From assembly GCA_949283785.1 (NCBI GenBank), contig CASDTR010000035.1, positions 45,666 to 109,665 of the forward strand: 64,000 nucleotides of DNA, in the 5' to 3' direction. The notes under the pieces are model-generated. The model saw only the letters and a program-made list of their open reading frames with translations. It was not told the origin of the DNA and searched no databases. Positions 16,307-25,728 of the stretch are shown in pieces. A program made the translations under genes and the position numbers. The stretch is from an uncultured Oscillospiraceae bacterium. GTDB lineage: Bacteria; Bacillota; Clostridia; Oscillospirales; Acutalibacteraceae. Position 1 is the stretch's first letter. Each line of letters starts with the position of its first letter.

Positions 16307-17242
16307 TTACGCCTTGCCTGCGCAGCCGAGAACGCAGTTGATCTTATGCTCAACGACTTCCTTGATAGCGTCGCGGGCGGGAGTAAGATACTGTCTGGGA
16401 TCAAAGTGGCCGGGATTCTCAGCAAGATGCTTACGGATGGAAGCTGTCATTGCAAGACGGATGTCGGAGTCAACATTGATTTTGCAAACCGCCATGGAAG
16501 CAGCCTGACGAAGCATATCCTCCGGGATACCGATAGCGTCGGGCATCTTACCGCCGAATTCGTTGATCATCTTTACATACTCGGGCATTACTGAGCTTGC
16601 GCCGTGAAGGACAATGGGAAATCCGGGAAGCTTCTTGGAGACCTCTTCGAGGATGTCGAAGCGGAGCTGAGGCTTCTGGCCGGGTTTGAATTTGTAAGCG
16701 CCGTGGCTTGTGCCGATTGCGATAGCAAGGGAGTCAACACCTGTGCGTGTTACGAAATCGTAAACCTGCTCGGGATCTGTATAATGAGCGTCCTCAGCGC
16801 TTACGTTGACATCATCCTCGATGCCTGCAAGCTGTCCGAGTTCGCCTTCAACTACTACGCCGTGAGCATGAGCATACTCAACAACCTTCTTTGTAAGAGC
16901 CACGTTCTCCTCATAGGGATGAGCGGAACCGTCGATCATAACGGAAGTGAAACCGCCGTCGATGCAGCCTTTGCAGGTCTCGAAATCGGGGCCATGGTCA
17001 AGGTGAAGGGCAATAGGAAGGCCTGTCTCCTCGGCGGCTGCCTCAACGAGCTTTACAAGATAGCCGTGATGAGCGTATTTTCTTGCTCCTGCAGAAGCCT
17101 GAAGGATAACAGGCGCATTGAGCTCCTTGCATGCGGCTGTAATTCCCTGAACGATTTCCATGTTGTTTACGTTGAAAGCGCCGATGGCGTATCCGCCTTC
17201 ATAAGCCTTCTTAAACATTTCTGTTGTAGTTACAAGTGGCAT
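16307..17242 (-). CDS. fba: Class II fructose-1,6-bisphosphate aldolase
   Basis: 311 residues, zinc-dependent TIM-barrel aldolase of glycolysis, cleaving fructose-1,6-bisphosphate to DHAP and glyceraldehyde-3-phosphate. The start is the ATG at 17242 (MPLVTTTEMFKKAY), with AAGGAGTG 7 bases upstream. Motifs: AFNVNNMEI, ALHLDHGPDFETC with catalytic Asp and zinc His (about residues 80-83), VMIDGSAHPYEENV, zinc His in GTSHGAYKF (about 178) and VLHGASSV (about 207). It is monocistronic with a clear terminator, as is usual for this housekeeping gene in Firmicutes. Base composition and codon use look like a highly expressed gene. Confidence 0.96.
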   Translation of the reverse strand: MPLVTTTEMFKKAYEGGYAIGAFNVNNMEIVQGITAACKELNAPVILQASAGARKYAHHGYLVKLVEAAAEETGLPIALHLDHGPDFETCKGCIDGGFTSVMIDGSAHPYEENVALTKKVVEYAHAHGVVVEGELGQLAGIEDDVNVSAEDAHYTDPEQVYDFVTRTGVDSLAIAIGTSHGAYKFKPGQKPQLRFDILEEVSKKLPGFPIVLHGASSVMPEYVKMINEFGGKMPDAIGIPEDMLRQAASMAVCKINVDSDIRLAMTASIRKHLAENPGHFDPRQYLTPARDAIKEVVEHKINCVLGCAGKA

Positions 17243-17328
17243 GTTAAACACTCCTTTTAATTTCTCGGTATATTATACCCTATTAAAAGACTATTGTCAA
17301 AGCATTAACATCCTAAACGTGCTTATCT

Positions 17329-19080
17329 TCAGAAAAAGAGGAATTTCTTTTTCCTGTGTCCGATGTCGTGCTTATTGGTTATATAGACGCTGTCGGATGA
17401 GCAGCCCTCAAGCTCAAGGACAACTATCTCGTTGTCGTCCTGAAGGATTACGCCGGGAAGGTAAAGGGACCTCTGAGGTCCGATGTCCCAGTATCTTCCG
17501 AGATTGAAGCCGTTTACAAAGACGCAGCCCTTGGTAAATCCGTCAAGATGCACGAAGCAGTCGGCTCTCGAGGAGGTGCGGAAGGTGCCCTTTTTGAAAA
17601 GGGGGTATCCCGTGCCGCCGGTATATCTGAAATTGCTGACTTTTGTATTGAGAGGGATCGAGAAAATTTCCCAGCCGAAAAGTATCTGATTGCCAAGACG
17701 TATCCGGGATACACCCTTGCGGTCATACATATGTATTCCGTAGTTTGTGCGTCCCATGGATTCTACAAGTATATCAAGCTGCACTTCGCCGGAAATTTTT
17801 CCTATATCCATGCCCTGATCTTCGTCGTTTCTGTAAATTCGGCCCTTGTACTCACCGTCCACAAAGATATAGGCTCTGTCGCGGAGCTCGTCAAGGTAGA
17901 GCTTTTTATTGTAATAGCCCTTTACCTTCTTGCGGTAGAGGATGAGTCCGTGGAACTGGTCCAGGTCCTCCATGCTCTTTGGGAAGGGGCTCTCGTATTT
18001 TGCGGAAACGGCTTCAAGATTCTGCATGAGGGAAGCGGACTGGGTTAGCTTTACCTCGCCGATGTTCTGAAGCTCGGGTTCCGGGGGAAGCTTTGCGGGG
18101 GCAAGTCCCTGATGCTGAAGGAGCACTTTCCTTACGGCGTAATATTTGGGGGTGTAGCCACCCCATTCCGTAAGGAGGGCGTCGTCGTCGTAGCTGGTGA
18201 TTGTGGGTTTGTATTCGGAGTCACAGTTGGCTCCTGCGTTAAAGCCGAAATTGGTGCCGCCGTGGAACATGTAGAAGCTGAAATTGCCGTCCGCATTGAG
18301 CATGTTTTTAAGCTCGGGAACTACTGTTTTATAGGAGCGGGTATGGTGTTTGCATCCCCAGTTATCGAACCAGCCGTTCCAGAATTCACCGCACATTAGG
18401 GGGGCGTCGGGCTGGATTTTTTCCAGTGTCCTGAAAGCTCCCTTAACGTCGGAGCCGAAATTGGCCACTTTGAAGATATGGGGGAGAGTGCCTCCGGAGA
18501 GCATCCAGCTTTCCGGACCGTCGGAGGTAAACATCATTACCTCACAGCCGCATTCCTTCATAAGGTTTTCGATGAAAGCAAGATACTCCTTATCGTTGCC
18601 GTAGCTGCCGTACTCGTTTTCGACCTGCATGGCTATGATGTTTCCGCCTTGGGTCACCTGATGGCTGTAAAGCCTTGAAAAAAGTTCCTTGTAGAAATCC
18701 CTGACGTGGGCCGTGTAGAGGGGGTCCATGCAGCGAATATGGAGATTTTTGTCTTTGAGGAGCCATGAGGGTAGTCCTCCGAAATCCCATTCGGCACAGA
18801 TATATGGACCCGGACGCACAATGGCGTTGAGGCCAAGATACTGGGCTATATCAAGGAAACGCTCGATATCAAGGATTCCAGAAAAGTCAAATTCACCTTT
18901 TTTAGGCTCGTGGAGATTCCAGCACACATATGTTTCAACCGTATTGAATCCGGCAAGTTTCAATTTAAGGAGCCTGTCCTCCCAATATTCAGGCAGATTG
19001 CGGAAGTAATGTATCGCACCTGCATAAATGTTAAATTTTTCTCCTTTAAGGAAAAAGTCCTTCCCCTTATAGGTAATCAA
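17329..19080 (-). CDS. GH35 beta-galactosidase
   Basis: 583 residues. TTG at 19080 is chosen as start because GGAGGG lies 7 bases upstream and a promoter -10 (TATAAT, minus strand) sits inside the longer open frame. The GH35 barrel is clear: IYAGAIHYFRNLPEYWEDRL, ETYVCWNLHEPKKGEFDFSG, acid/base Glu in MQVENEYGSYG (about residue 165) and nucleophile Glu in CGEFWNGWFD (about 244). Two C-terminal jelly-roll segments follow (FHGLILYRKKVKG, FVNGFNLGRYWDIGPQRSLYLPG). No signal peptide, so it is a cytoplasmic enzyme removing terminal beta-galactose. It stands alone with its own promoter. Confidence 0.94.
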   Translation of the reverse strand: MITYKGKDFFLKGEKFNIYAGAIHYFRNLPEYWEDRLLKLKLAGFNTVETYVCWNLHEPKKGEFDFSGILDIERFLDIAQYLGLNAIVRPGPYICAEWDFGGLPSWLLKDKNLHIRCMDPLYTAHVRDFYKELFSRLYSHQVTQGGNIIAMQVENEYGSYGNDKEYLAFIENLMKECGCEVMMFTSDGPESWMLSGGTLPHIFKVANFGSDVKGAFRTLEKIQPDAPLMCGEFWNGWFDNWGCKHHTRSYKTVVPELKNMLNADGNFSFYMFHGGTNFGFNAGANCDSEYKPTITSYDDDALLTEWGGYTPKYYAVRKVLLQHQGLAPAKLPPEPELQNIGEVKLTQSASLMQNLEAVSAKYESPFPKSMEDLDQFHGLILYRKKVKGYYNKKLYLDELRDRAYIFVDGEYKGRIYRNDEDQGMDIGKISGEVQLDILVESMGRTNYGIHMYDRKGVSRIRLGNQILFGWEIFSIPLNTKVSNFRYTGGTGYPLFKKGTFRTSSRADCFVHLDGFTKGCVFVNGFNLGRYWDIGPQRSLYLPGVILQDDNEIVVLELEGCSSDSVYITNKHDIGHRKKKFLFF

Positions 19081-19113
19081 AGTTAAACCCTCCTTTGTGT
19101 TGTTTTCGGCTTC

Positions 19114-19142
19114 ATTATACATAAAAAATGTTTATTAGTAAA
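19114..19142 (-). promoter_or_regulatory. Promoter of the GH35 gene
   Basis: On the minus strand TTTACT (19142-19137) and TATAAT (19119-19114) are separated by exactly 17 bases, about 34 bases upstream of the TTG start. Confidence 0.75.
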
Positions 19143-19319
19143 GGAAAAACAATGGGATTTAATGTATTATTATAAAAGTTTATGTATATTTTTTGCACAT
19201 TTTATCTAAATAGAAAAAAGAGGCATTGTGAATTGAAAAGCTTCGGAGACAATTGCTGCGCGATGACGAAAGCTCGGGGCAGATATGAGAGATTTACGCG
19301 GCGCCATATATGGTTTGTA

Positions 19320-20003
19320 TCAGTCTCCGCAGGTTTTTTCGGCAAGGATTTTCACAGCCTCGTTTCGCGACTGCGATATTTCTTTCAACATGCTTTCGTA
19401 AAAGGATACGGCGGCAGGCTGCCTTTGCAAAGCGATCTCTTTTCCCCTTTCCGTATAGAATTTCGAGTAAAGCTTTTCGAGTTTCTTTTTATATTCCTGA
19501 AAGAAGGAGGGTTCTTCGTCATCTGCTCCGTCGGATACGGCGCCGTCTTTATTTAATGAATATAACGGCTCGCCTGCTTTTCCTTTGTAAAAAATGGTTC
19601 TTGCAATACCCAGCGCACCGGCAGCGTCTGTTTTGTCGGCGTCAAAAAGAATTTTTTCTTCAACGGTTTCAGGGGGATTGCTGCTTCTGAACCTGTGGGT
19701 TAAAATGCATGAAGCGACTTTTTTCGCAAAATCTTCCGAAAATCCGTTTTCGATGCAGAAAACATATGCTTTTTTCGCTCCGACTTCGGCATGGCACAGC
19801 CCAGGGTTTTCAAGCTGCTCTCTGCGCCCTGTATCATGCAGCAGACAGGCGGCGATGAGAACGTCGTAATCCACCTGCTTTTCATACTGCGCAATGTCGA
19901 GAGCCGTAAAAAGAACCCTGTAAACGTGCTCTCTGTCATGGGCGCTGTCGCTCGTTGATGAAAGCATATAATTTTTTATTAATTCAAAATCCTTTTTCTT
20001 CAT
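19320..20003 (-). CDS. HD-domain phosphohydrolase
   Basis: 227 residues. The metal-binding HD pattern is present in order: SAHDREHVYRV (about residue 22), LIAACLLHDTGR (about 52-56, the HD pair) and ILFDADKTDAAG (about 122, the distal Asp). It resembles the YedJ/uncharacterised HD family that hydrolyses nucleotides or related phosphates; the substrate is unknown. ATG start at 20003 with GAGG about 11 bases upstream. Monocistronic, leftward. Confidence 0.85.
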   Translation of the reverse strand: MKKKDFELIKNYMLSSTSDSAHDREHVYRVLFTALDIAQYEKQVDYDVLIAACLLHDTGRREQLENPGLCHAEVGAKKAYVFCIENGFSEDFAKKVASCILTHRFRSSNPPETVEEKILFDADKTDAAGALGIARTIFYKGKAGEPLYSLNKDGAVSDGADDEEPSFFQEYKKKLEKLYSKFYTERGKEIALQRQPAAVSFYESMLKEISQSRNEAVKILAEKTCGD

Positions 20004-20259
20004 TTTATTTTTACCTCAAAACACAGATTTTCAGGTTAAGTATAACATGACAGGGATGTTTTTTCTCTTCCTCCACTGAATTTAATTGCTGATATTTAAT
20101 TGTGTAATTGCGCAAACGGTGATTTTGGTTTACAATCCTATTATATTAATGACTGTACGTTTATTCTGTTGTGATTTTTATGGAGATATGAGGCTTTATA
20201 CATGCAAACGCAAACACTTAAATTTGTGTTATAACAATGCTTTTAGAGGAGCTGACAAT

Positions 20260-20757
20260 ATGGATTATTTGATTAGAAAAGCAAAATCAGGTGACGAATC
20301 AGATTTGGCTTATATACAAACTGAGAGTTGGAAAGCGGCATTTCATAATATTTTGTCAAATGAAGTATTGCAGAAAGCTACACAAATGAATCGTGCCACA
20401 GAAATGTATAAGAGATCGCTTGATGAAGGCGTTGGAAATGGTTATATTCTTGAGGTGAACGGCAAACCTCATTGCATCGCTTGGTGGGATAAAGCAAGGG
20501 ATAAAGATATGCCGGAATATGCGGAGCTTATCTGTATTCACAGTTTACAGGATAAGTGGAGAAAAGGATACGGAACAAAAATGATGGAAAGGGTGTTAGC
20601 TGATATTAAAGCTGCCGGATATATTAAAGTAATGCTTTGGGTCTTTGCGGATAATAATAGGGCAAGGAATTTTTATGAAGCATGCGGATTTGCTACATAC
20701 GGAAAGATTAAGACCTGTTTTGACACAATAGAAATATGTTATGAGAAATCTTTATGA
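20260..20757 (+). CDS. GNAT-family N-acetyltransferase
   Basis: 165 residues from the ATG at 20260, behind AGAGGA; the longer open frame upstream has no site. GNAT motif A is visible as ELICIHSLQDKWRKGYGTKMMERVL, with the CoA-binding Q/RxxGxG/A form WRKGYGT, followed by motif B KVMLWVFADNNRARNFYEACGF. The acceptor substrate cannot be predicted. The gene is AT-rich relative to its neighbours (many AAA, ATA and TTT codons) and stands alone, which may mark a recently gained gene. Confidence 0.88.
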   Translation: MDYLIRKAKSGDESDLAYIQTESWKAAFHNILSNEVLQKATQMNRATEMYKRSLDEGVGNGYILEVNGKPHCIAWWDKARDKDMPEYAELICIHSLQDKWRKGYGTKMMERVLADIKAAGYIKVMLWVFADNNRARNFYEACGFATYGKIKTCFDTIEICYEKSL

Positions 20758-20937
20758 ATTTTAATTTACTTGAGAGTTGGCTATATTTCGTTTAAAGTCT
20801 TTTGGAGTAATATGTGTAAATATTTTACCTTGTTGGTTACGGTTTATAAGATTTTTTCTGTCCGTTAAAAATTTTTTCAATGCTGTGCAATAAAACGCAG
20901 ATACCCAGCATTATATAGTCAGAAAGGACAAAAGCTT

Positions 20938-21543
20938 ATGTTTTTATTTCTATCTTTATCCATGCCGGCTGAGATAAAGAGCATGGCCGCCGGGGCGCCT
21001 GAGCTCAGCGACGAGCTCATAGCCAAAACCGGAGAGGGCGACGGCGAAGCATTCAGACTTCTCTACTCCCTTACCGATAAGGCGGTTTACGGCTTTATCC
21101 TGTCTATACTGAAAAATCACCATGACGCAGAGGACGTTATGCAGGATACCTATTTGAAGATAAGAGAATGTGCGCATCTTTATAAACCTATGGGCAAGCC
21201 CATGGCCTGGATTTTCACCATAGCACGCAACTGTGCGCTGATGAAAATCCGCCGCGATAAAAAAATCGTAGAGCTTACGCCCCGTGAAGATGTGGACGAA
21301 AAGGGCTTCGATCAGGTGTCCGACCTGGAAGACCGCCTTGTGCTTGAGGCAGCATTCGGAGTATTGAACGATACGCAGAGGCAGATAGTGATGCTTCACG
21401 CCGTTTCGGGAATAAAGCACCGTGAAATTGCCGAAATACTTGAATTACCGCTTTCCACGGTTTTATCTAAATACGCAAGGGCGCTTTCAAAGCTGAAAAA
21501 ACACCTTGAGAATTCGGAAAGGAGAGACGGAGATGACAAATAA
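20938..21543 (+). CDS. ECF-type RNA polymerase sigma factor
   Basis: 201 residues with region 2 (FRLLYSLTDKAVYGFILSILKNHHDAEDVMQDTYLKI; the DAEDVMQD core binds core polymerase) and region 4 (LVLEAAFGVLNDTQRQIVMLHAVSGIKHREIAEILELPLSTVLSKYARALSKLKK, the -35-binding helix-turn-helix). The ATG at 20938 has AGAAAGGA 8 bases upstream; alternative Met codons at residues 9 and 16 are possible. It overlaps the membrane anti-sigma gene by 11 bases. Its target promoter and signal are not visible from sequence. Confidence 0.92.
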   Translation: MFLFLSLSMPAEIKSMAAGAPELSDELIAKTGEGDGEAFRLLYSLTDKAVYGFILSILKNHHDAEDVMQDTYLKIRECAHLYKPMGKPMAWIFTIARNCALMKIRRDKKIVELTPREDVDEKGFDQVSDLEDRLVLEAAFGVLNDTQRQIVMLHAVSGIKHREIAEILELPLSTVLSKYARALSKLKKHLENSERRDGDDK

Positions 21544-22864
21544 AGAGATCGAAGCGAGACTCAAGAGAGCCGTTTCCGATATGACTCCCGATGTTTTTGA
21601 AAAGGTGATGTCCGCTGACGTCGTCAAAGACGAAAGGATGGCGAACATAATGCCAAGTAAGAATAATAAGAAAAAATTTGCAGGGAAGATAATCGCTGCC
21701 TGTGCAGCTGTCGCCATAATGTTTGGCGGCGCCGCATATTTTGCAGGCAACGCCCTTACGGAATCGAAAATCACAATTGACGTAAATCCCAGCGTTGAAA
21801 TCATAACGGGAAAATCCGACAAGGTCAAAAAAGTTGAACCCCTCAACGAGGACGGAAAAATCATCATTGACGGTATGGATTTCAAAAATACCGACGTTGA
21901 CGTAACGGTAAATGCTCTTATCGGCTCCATGGCTCAAAAGGGGTATCTCAGTGAAGTGAACAATGAAAACGTGCTTGTAAGCGTTCAGAACGACGACGCC
22001 CAGAAGGCCGAGCGCATACGCATTGAGGTAGTGAGCAATGTCAGAAAGGCTCTGAGCGACAACAATGTTTCTGCTACGGTATTCAATCAGGTTGTGACCG
22101 ACGACAAGTCCGTAGCCGATACGGCCAAGGAATACGGTATCTCCTACGGCAAGGCGGCGTTTATCACCCAGCTCCTGACGATCGCCCCCGACCTTGATGC
22201 GAAGACCCTTTCATCAATGACCATTTCCGAAATCGCTGCTCTTGTGGAGAGCAAGAATATAGATATCAGCAAGATCATCCGCTATGAATACGATGACAGC
22301 ATCCATGAGAACATCGAGGACGCCATTGAGGATTGGAACGAGCAGGAAAAGGCAAACGCACTTGTCTCCCAGGATGAGTATATCGGCATGGAGAAAGCCC
22401 TCTATGCGGCTCTCGACCATGCGGGAGTGTCCGAGGATAAGGCATACGACATCAGCGTGAAGCTTGAGGCCGACGAGGACGGAATCGAATACGAGGTCGA
22501 GTTCAAGTGCGACGGCACTGAATATGAGTATGACATCGACGCGCTTACAGGCGCAGTGAAGAAATACGAGTCGGAAAAGGATGACGACTACGTCAAGCCC
22601 GCCGAGACAGTCGCATCCTCATCGGCGGCTTCCTCATCCGAGAATGTTATCGGCGAGGATAAAGCCAAGGAGATAGCCTTTAAGGCGGCGGGAGTTTCGG
22701 CCTCCGACGCCAAGAAGGTTTCCGTAAAGCTCGAAAGTGACGACGGTGTCGTAAAATACGAGGTGGAGTTCGACTTTGATAAGTACGAATACGAGTACGA
22801 TATAAACGCCTACACGGGCGCGGTCATTTCCGGGGAAAGGGATATTGACGACGATATAAGATAA
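21533..22864 (+). CDS. RsgI-like transmembrane anti-sigma factor with two PepSY-like domains
   Basis: 443 residues; ATG 21533 has GGAGAGACGGAG upstream. Layout: cytoplasmic N terminus (1-48, presumed sigma-binding), one membrane helix (about 50-72), then the RsgI middle domain starting SKITIDVNPSVEIITG. The Asn-Pro at residues 85-86 corresponds to the self-cleavage site described for RsgI proteins. Then come about 130 mostly helical residues, a PepSY-like domain (about 275-345), a Ser/Ala/Glu linker and a second PepSY-like domain (about 370-440), whose copies share ISVKLE/VSVKLE...YEVEF..YEYDI.A.TGAV. Overlap with the sigma gene makes them a sigma/anti-sigma pair. Typical RsgI proteins partner SigI; here the partner is ECF-like. 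Confidence 0.85.
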   Translation: MTNKEIEARLKRAVSDMTPDVFEKVMSADVVKDERMANIMPSKNNKKKFAGKIIAACAAVAIMFGGAAYFAGNALTESKITIDVNPSVEIITGKSDKVKKVEPLNEDGKIIIDGMDFKNTDVDVTVNALIGSMAQKGYLSEVNNENVLVSVQNDDAQKAERIRIEVVSNVRKALSDNNVSATVFNQVVTDDKSVADTAKEYGISYGKAAFITQLLTIAPDLDAKTLSSMTISEIAALVESKNIDISKIIRYEYDDSIHENIEDAIEDWNEQEKANALVSQDEYIGMEKALYAALDHAGVSEDKAYDISVKLEADEDGIEYEVEFKCDGTEYEYDIDALTGAVKKYESEKDDDYVKPAETVASSSAASSSENVIGEDKAKEIAFKAAGVSASDAKKVSVKLESDDGVVKYEVEFDFDKYEYEYDINAYTGAVISGERDIDDDIR

Positions 22865-22894
22865 GTTCAAGAAGCTTTTTGATAAGAATATTTA

Positions 22895-22930
22895 AAAGAG
22901 CCGCCTGCGATTTTCGCAGACGGCTTTCTA
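22895..22930 (+). terminator. Terminator of the sigma/anti-sigma operon
   Basis: AAAGAGCCGCCTGCGA pairs with TCGCAGACGGCTTT around TTT, then CTATTTAC. About 30 bases past the stop. Confidence 0.8.
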
Positions 22931-23091
22931 TTTACTGCACATAAATTTCTTTTAAAATAACGATTTTTAATCAAAATAATACTAAAAACTTGAAAAAGAA
23001 GCGGCGTTATAGTAATATATAAATCTATATTTGATTAAATGTTTGATTAAATATTCGAAGAAAATTTGACCTTGCTTCGGGGGAGAAAGAT

Positions 23092-24450
23092 ATGGAAAAG
23101 AAAAAAAGAAAAGCCGAAAAGGGGAACCCTGCCGCACTGCTGCCAATAGCCGTATTTCTGGTGCTGTTCGCCGTAATAGGAATAGTGTCGGGTGATTTTT
23201 ACAGTATGCCCGCCGTAGTTGGCTTTGTGATAGCCCTTGTCGTGGCTCTGTTCCAGAACAGAAAACTGGGCTTTGAGGAGAAAATGGCAGTGTTTGCCAG
23301 AGGCGCAGGCGATACCAACGTTGTCACGATGATACTCATTTTCATCTTTGCGGGAGCCTTCAGCGGAATAGTGAAGGCTGCGGGAGGCGTTGAGAGCACG
23401 GTAAATTTCGGCCTTTCCGTGCTGCCCTCGAGCCTTGCGGTTCTCGGTGTTTTCGTAATAGGCTGCTTTATTTCTACCTCCATGGGCACCTCCGTAGGCA
23501 CCATTACAGCCCTCACCCCCATTGCGGTAGGTATTTCTGAAAAAACAGGTATGCCCATTGCCCTGTGCGTAGGCGCCGTCGTGTGCGGAGCCATGTTCGG
23601 CGACAATCTCTCCATGATCTCTGATACCACCATAGCGGCCTGCCGTACCCAGGGCTGCGAAATGAAGGATAAATTCAAGCAGAATTTTCTCATAGTTCTC
23701 CCCGCCGCCGTAATAACCGTCGTGCTGCTGGTATTAAAAGCGGGAGGAGGCAATTACTCGGTCCAGGGAGACCTTTCCTATAATCTTTTCCAGATCCTTC
23801 CATATATGATAGTCCTCGTAGGAGCCCTTGTCGGACTTAATGTATTTGTGGTTCTGGGCAGCGGCATAATAGCCTCTGCCGTCGTGGGAATATTTGTCGC
23901 CGGGAAATTCACGTTTCTCGAGATGTTCGGAATCCTCGGCGAAGGCATCACCTCCATGTACGATATTTCGATAATCTCACTTATCGTTGCGGGAGTGGTG
24001 TCCCTTGTAAAGGAGAACGGCGGTATCCAGTTCATACTTAACGCCATACGCTCCAGGGTGCGCACCACCAGAGGAGCGGAGATGGGCATTGCGGGACTTG
24101 CCTCCCTTGTGGATATCTGCACCGCCAACAACACCATAGCCATAGTTATCGCCGCGCCCATAGCCAAGGAGATAGGCGATGAATACGAGGTCAAGAACAA
24201 GACGGTGGCGTCGCTCCTTGACATATTCACCTCCGTCTTTCAGGGCATCATCCCCTACGGCGCACAGCTTCTGACAGCGGCAAGCCTTGCGGCCGTCACC
24301 CCTGTTGAGATAATCCCTAATCTATATTACCCCATACTCATGGGAGTTTCCGCCTTCGTGTTTATAATCTTTAAAATCCTTCCCGGACAAAGAAAGGCCG
24401 CCGAAATGAAGAAAGAGGACAAAATAACGGAGCGGCAGGGAGAAAAGTAA
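23092..24450 (+). CDS. nhaC: NhaC-family Na+/H+ antiporter
   Basis: 452 residues with about 11-12 membrane helices. The NhaC signature is present: FIFAGAFSGIVKAAGGVESTV, STSMGTSVGTITALTPIAVGIS (about 140), GAVVCGAMFGDNLSMISDTTIAA (about 165-187, the conserved GDxxSPxSDT-like loop) and ASLVDICTANNTIAIVIAAPIAKEI. It exchanges Na+ (or a coupled amino or organic acid) for protons in the cytoplasmic membrane; the NhaC group includes both, so the cargo is not certain. ATG 23092 follows GGGGGAGAAAG. Own promoter region and terminator, hence monocistronic. Confidence 0.9.
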   Translation: MEKKKRKAEKGNPAALLPIAVFLVLFAVIGIVSGDFYSMPAVVGFVIALVVALFQNRKLGFEEKMAVFARGAGDTNVVTMILIFIFAGAFSGIVKAAGGVESTVNFGLSVLPSSLAVLGVFVIGCFISTSMGTSVGTITALTPIAVGISEKTGMPIALCVGAVVCGAMFGDNLSMISDTTIAACRTQGCEMKDKFKQNFLIVLPAAVITVVLLVLKAGGGNYSVQGDLSYNLFQILPYMIVLVGALVGLNVFVVLGSGIIASAVVGIFVAGKFTFLEMFGILGEGITSMYDISIISLIVAGVVSLVKENGGIQFILNAIRSRVRTTRGAEMGIAGLASLVDICTANNTIAIVIAAPIAKEIGDEYEVKNKTVASLLDIFTSVFQGIIPYGAQLLTAASLAAVTPVEIIPNLYYPILMGVSAFVFIIFKILPGQRKAAEMKKEDKITERQGEK

Positions 24451-24467
24451 AAAATAATCGCATTTTA

Positions 24468-24502
24468 AAGCCGTGACGGACAAATTAATTTCACGGCTTT
24501 TG
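24468..24502 (+). terminator. Terminator of nhaC
   Basis: AAAGCCGTGA pairs with TCACGGCTTTT around a 13-base loop, followed by TGCG. Only a short T run, so moderate strength. Confidence 0.65.
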
Positions 24503-24648
24503 CGCTGTCCCAAAGGTTTTGAAAAAGTCGTTTCTATTGACACTATGACGTTTTTTGTTATAATAAAAGGAGGCAGGCCCGAATGTCTGCCGACCGAAAC
24601 CACGTCAAAAGAGCAAACATATATCAGCTAAAAGAGGGTGAGTCACCA

Positions 24649-25707
24649 ATGAAAAAAATCGCTTTGTTCCAAAGTGATTTGCAGGTAGGCGGTATCCAGA
24701 AATCCCTTTTGAATCTGCTCAATCTCATAGATTTAAACGAATATGAAATTGATCTGTTTCTATTCAGCAAGGGCAATTTTTTCCGCAGCTCCATTCCGTC
24801 GGAAGTGAACGTCATTGAAGCAGAGGCGTATCCCTCATATAATAAGCTCATGCCCTTTGCGGTTGCGCGAAAAATGTACGGTAAAAGCGTAAGCCGTGAG
24901 AAAGAATATGATATAGCCATAGATTTCAACAGCTACTGGAACGAGTGCGCCGTAGGGGCGCTGTGTTCCAATGCCAAAAAGCGAATAATGTGGATACATA
25001 CCGACATGGAGCGCCGCTACGAGGATAACAAAAAGTTCAGACTTTTATATAATCAGTTTAAATCGAAATTCAGATATTACGATGAATTTGTCGCGGTGTC
25101 TCGGGGAGCGGCGGACGCTTTCCGCACCCTTACCGGAATAAAGGATAAAAAGATCACTGTTATACCGAATCTTGTAAACGTAAAAGAGATACTCTCAATG
25201 AAGGAAGAGGAGACGCAATTTTCTCCGGAAGAAAGCTGTGTCAATATAATGGCCATGGGTTATCTTGCTCCCGTAAAGGGCTACGACGAAATGCTTCTTC
25301 ACATGAAGGAAGCCTGTCAGGCCAGGGACGATCTGCGGCTGTACATTATGGGAGACGGCCCCCTGAAGGAGGAGCTCCGTAATCTGTGCGCTCAGTACGG
25401 AATCGACAAAAAGGTATTTTTCCTGGGTAATCAGCAGAACCCCTACCGTTACCTGAAAAAAGCCGACGCCTTTATAATGACCTCAAGGTATGAGGGTCAG
25501 GGCATTGCCCTGAGAGAGGCTCAGTGCCTCGGCTTACAGCTTCTGTTTCCGAAGCGTCTCGAAAAATATAACGACGGCTTGAAAGGCTGTGAGGATTTGA
25601 CGGACGCTATGATACATCTTGAAAAAGCCGAAAAGAAGCCGGATATGCTCACGGAGTATACCGAAGGCATTTTGCGGAGCTTTGCGGAAATAACGGATGC
25701 ACAATAA
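24649..25707 (+). CDS. GT4-family glycosyltransferase
   Basis: 352 residues from the ATG at 24649 (MKKIALFQSDLQVGGIQKSLL), behind GAGGGTGAG. GT-B fold: the N-terminal half has the GG-loop VGGIQKSLLNLL and a conserved IMWIHTDME; the C-terminal half binds the nucleotide sugar with NIMAMGYLAPVKGYDEML, LYIMGDGPLKEEL and the EX7E-like ADAFIMTSRYEGQGIALREAQCLGL. No membrane helix, so a peripheral cytoplasmic enzyme. It opens a three-gene run with a WecG/TagA transferase (21 bases on) and a UDP-ManNAc dehydrogenase-like gene, suggesting assembly of an undecaprenyl-linked surface polymer. Confidence 0.88.
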   Translation: MKKIALFQSDLQVGGIQKSLLNLLNLIDLNEYEIDLFLFSKGNFFRSSIPSEVNVIEAEAYPSYNKLMPFAVARKMYGKSVSREKEYDIAIDFNSYWNECAVGALCSNAKKRIMWIHTDMERRYEDNKKFRLLYNQFKSKFRYYDEFVAVSRGAADAFRTLTGIKDKKITVIPNLVNVKEILSMKEEETQFSPEESCVNIMAMGYLAPVKGYDEMLLHMKEACQARDDLRLYIMGDGPLKEELRNLCAQYGIDKKVFFLGNQQNPYRYLKKADAFIMTSRYEGQGIALREAQCLGLQLLFPKRLEKYNDGLKGCEDLTDAMIHLEKAEKKPDMLTEYTEGILRSFAEITDAQ

Positions 25708-25728
25708 CAGGAAGTGAAGGGTTAAAAA

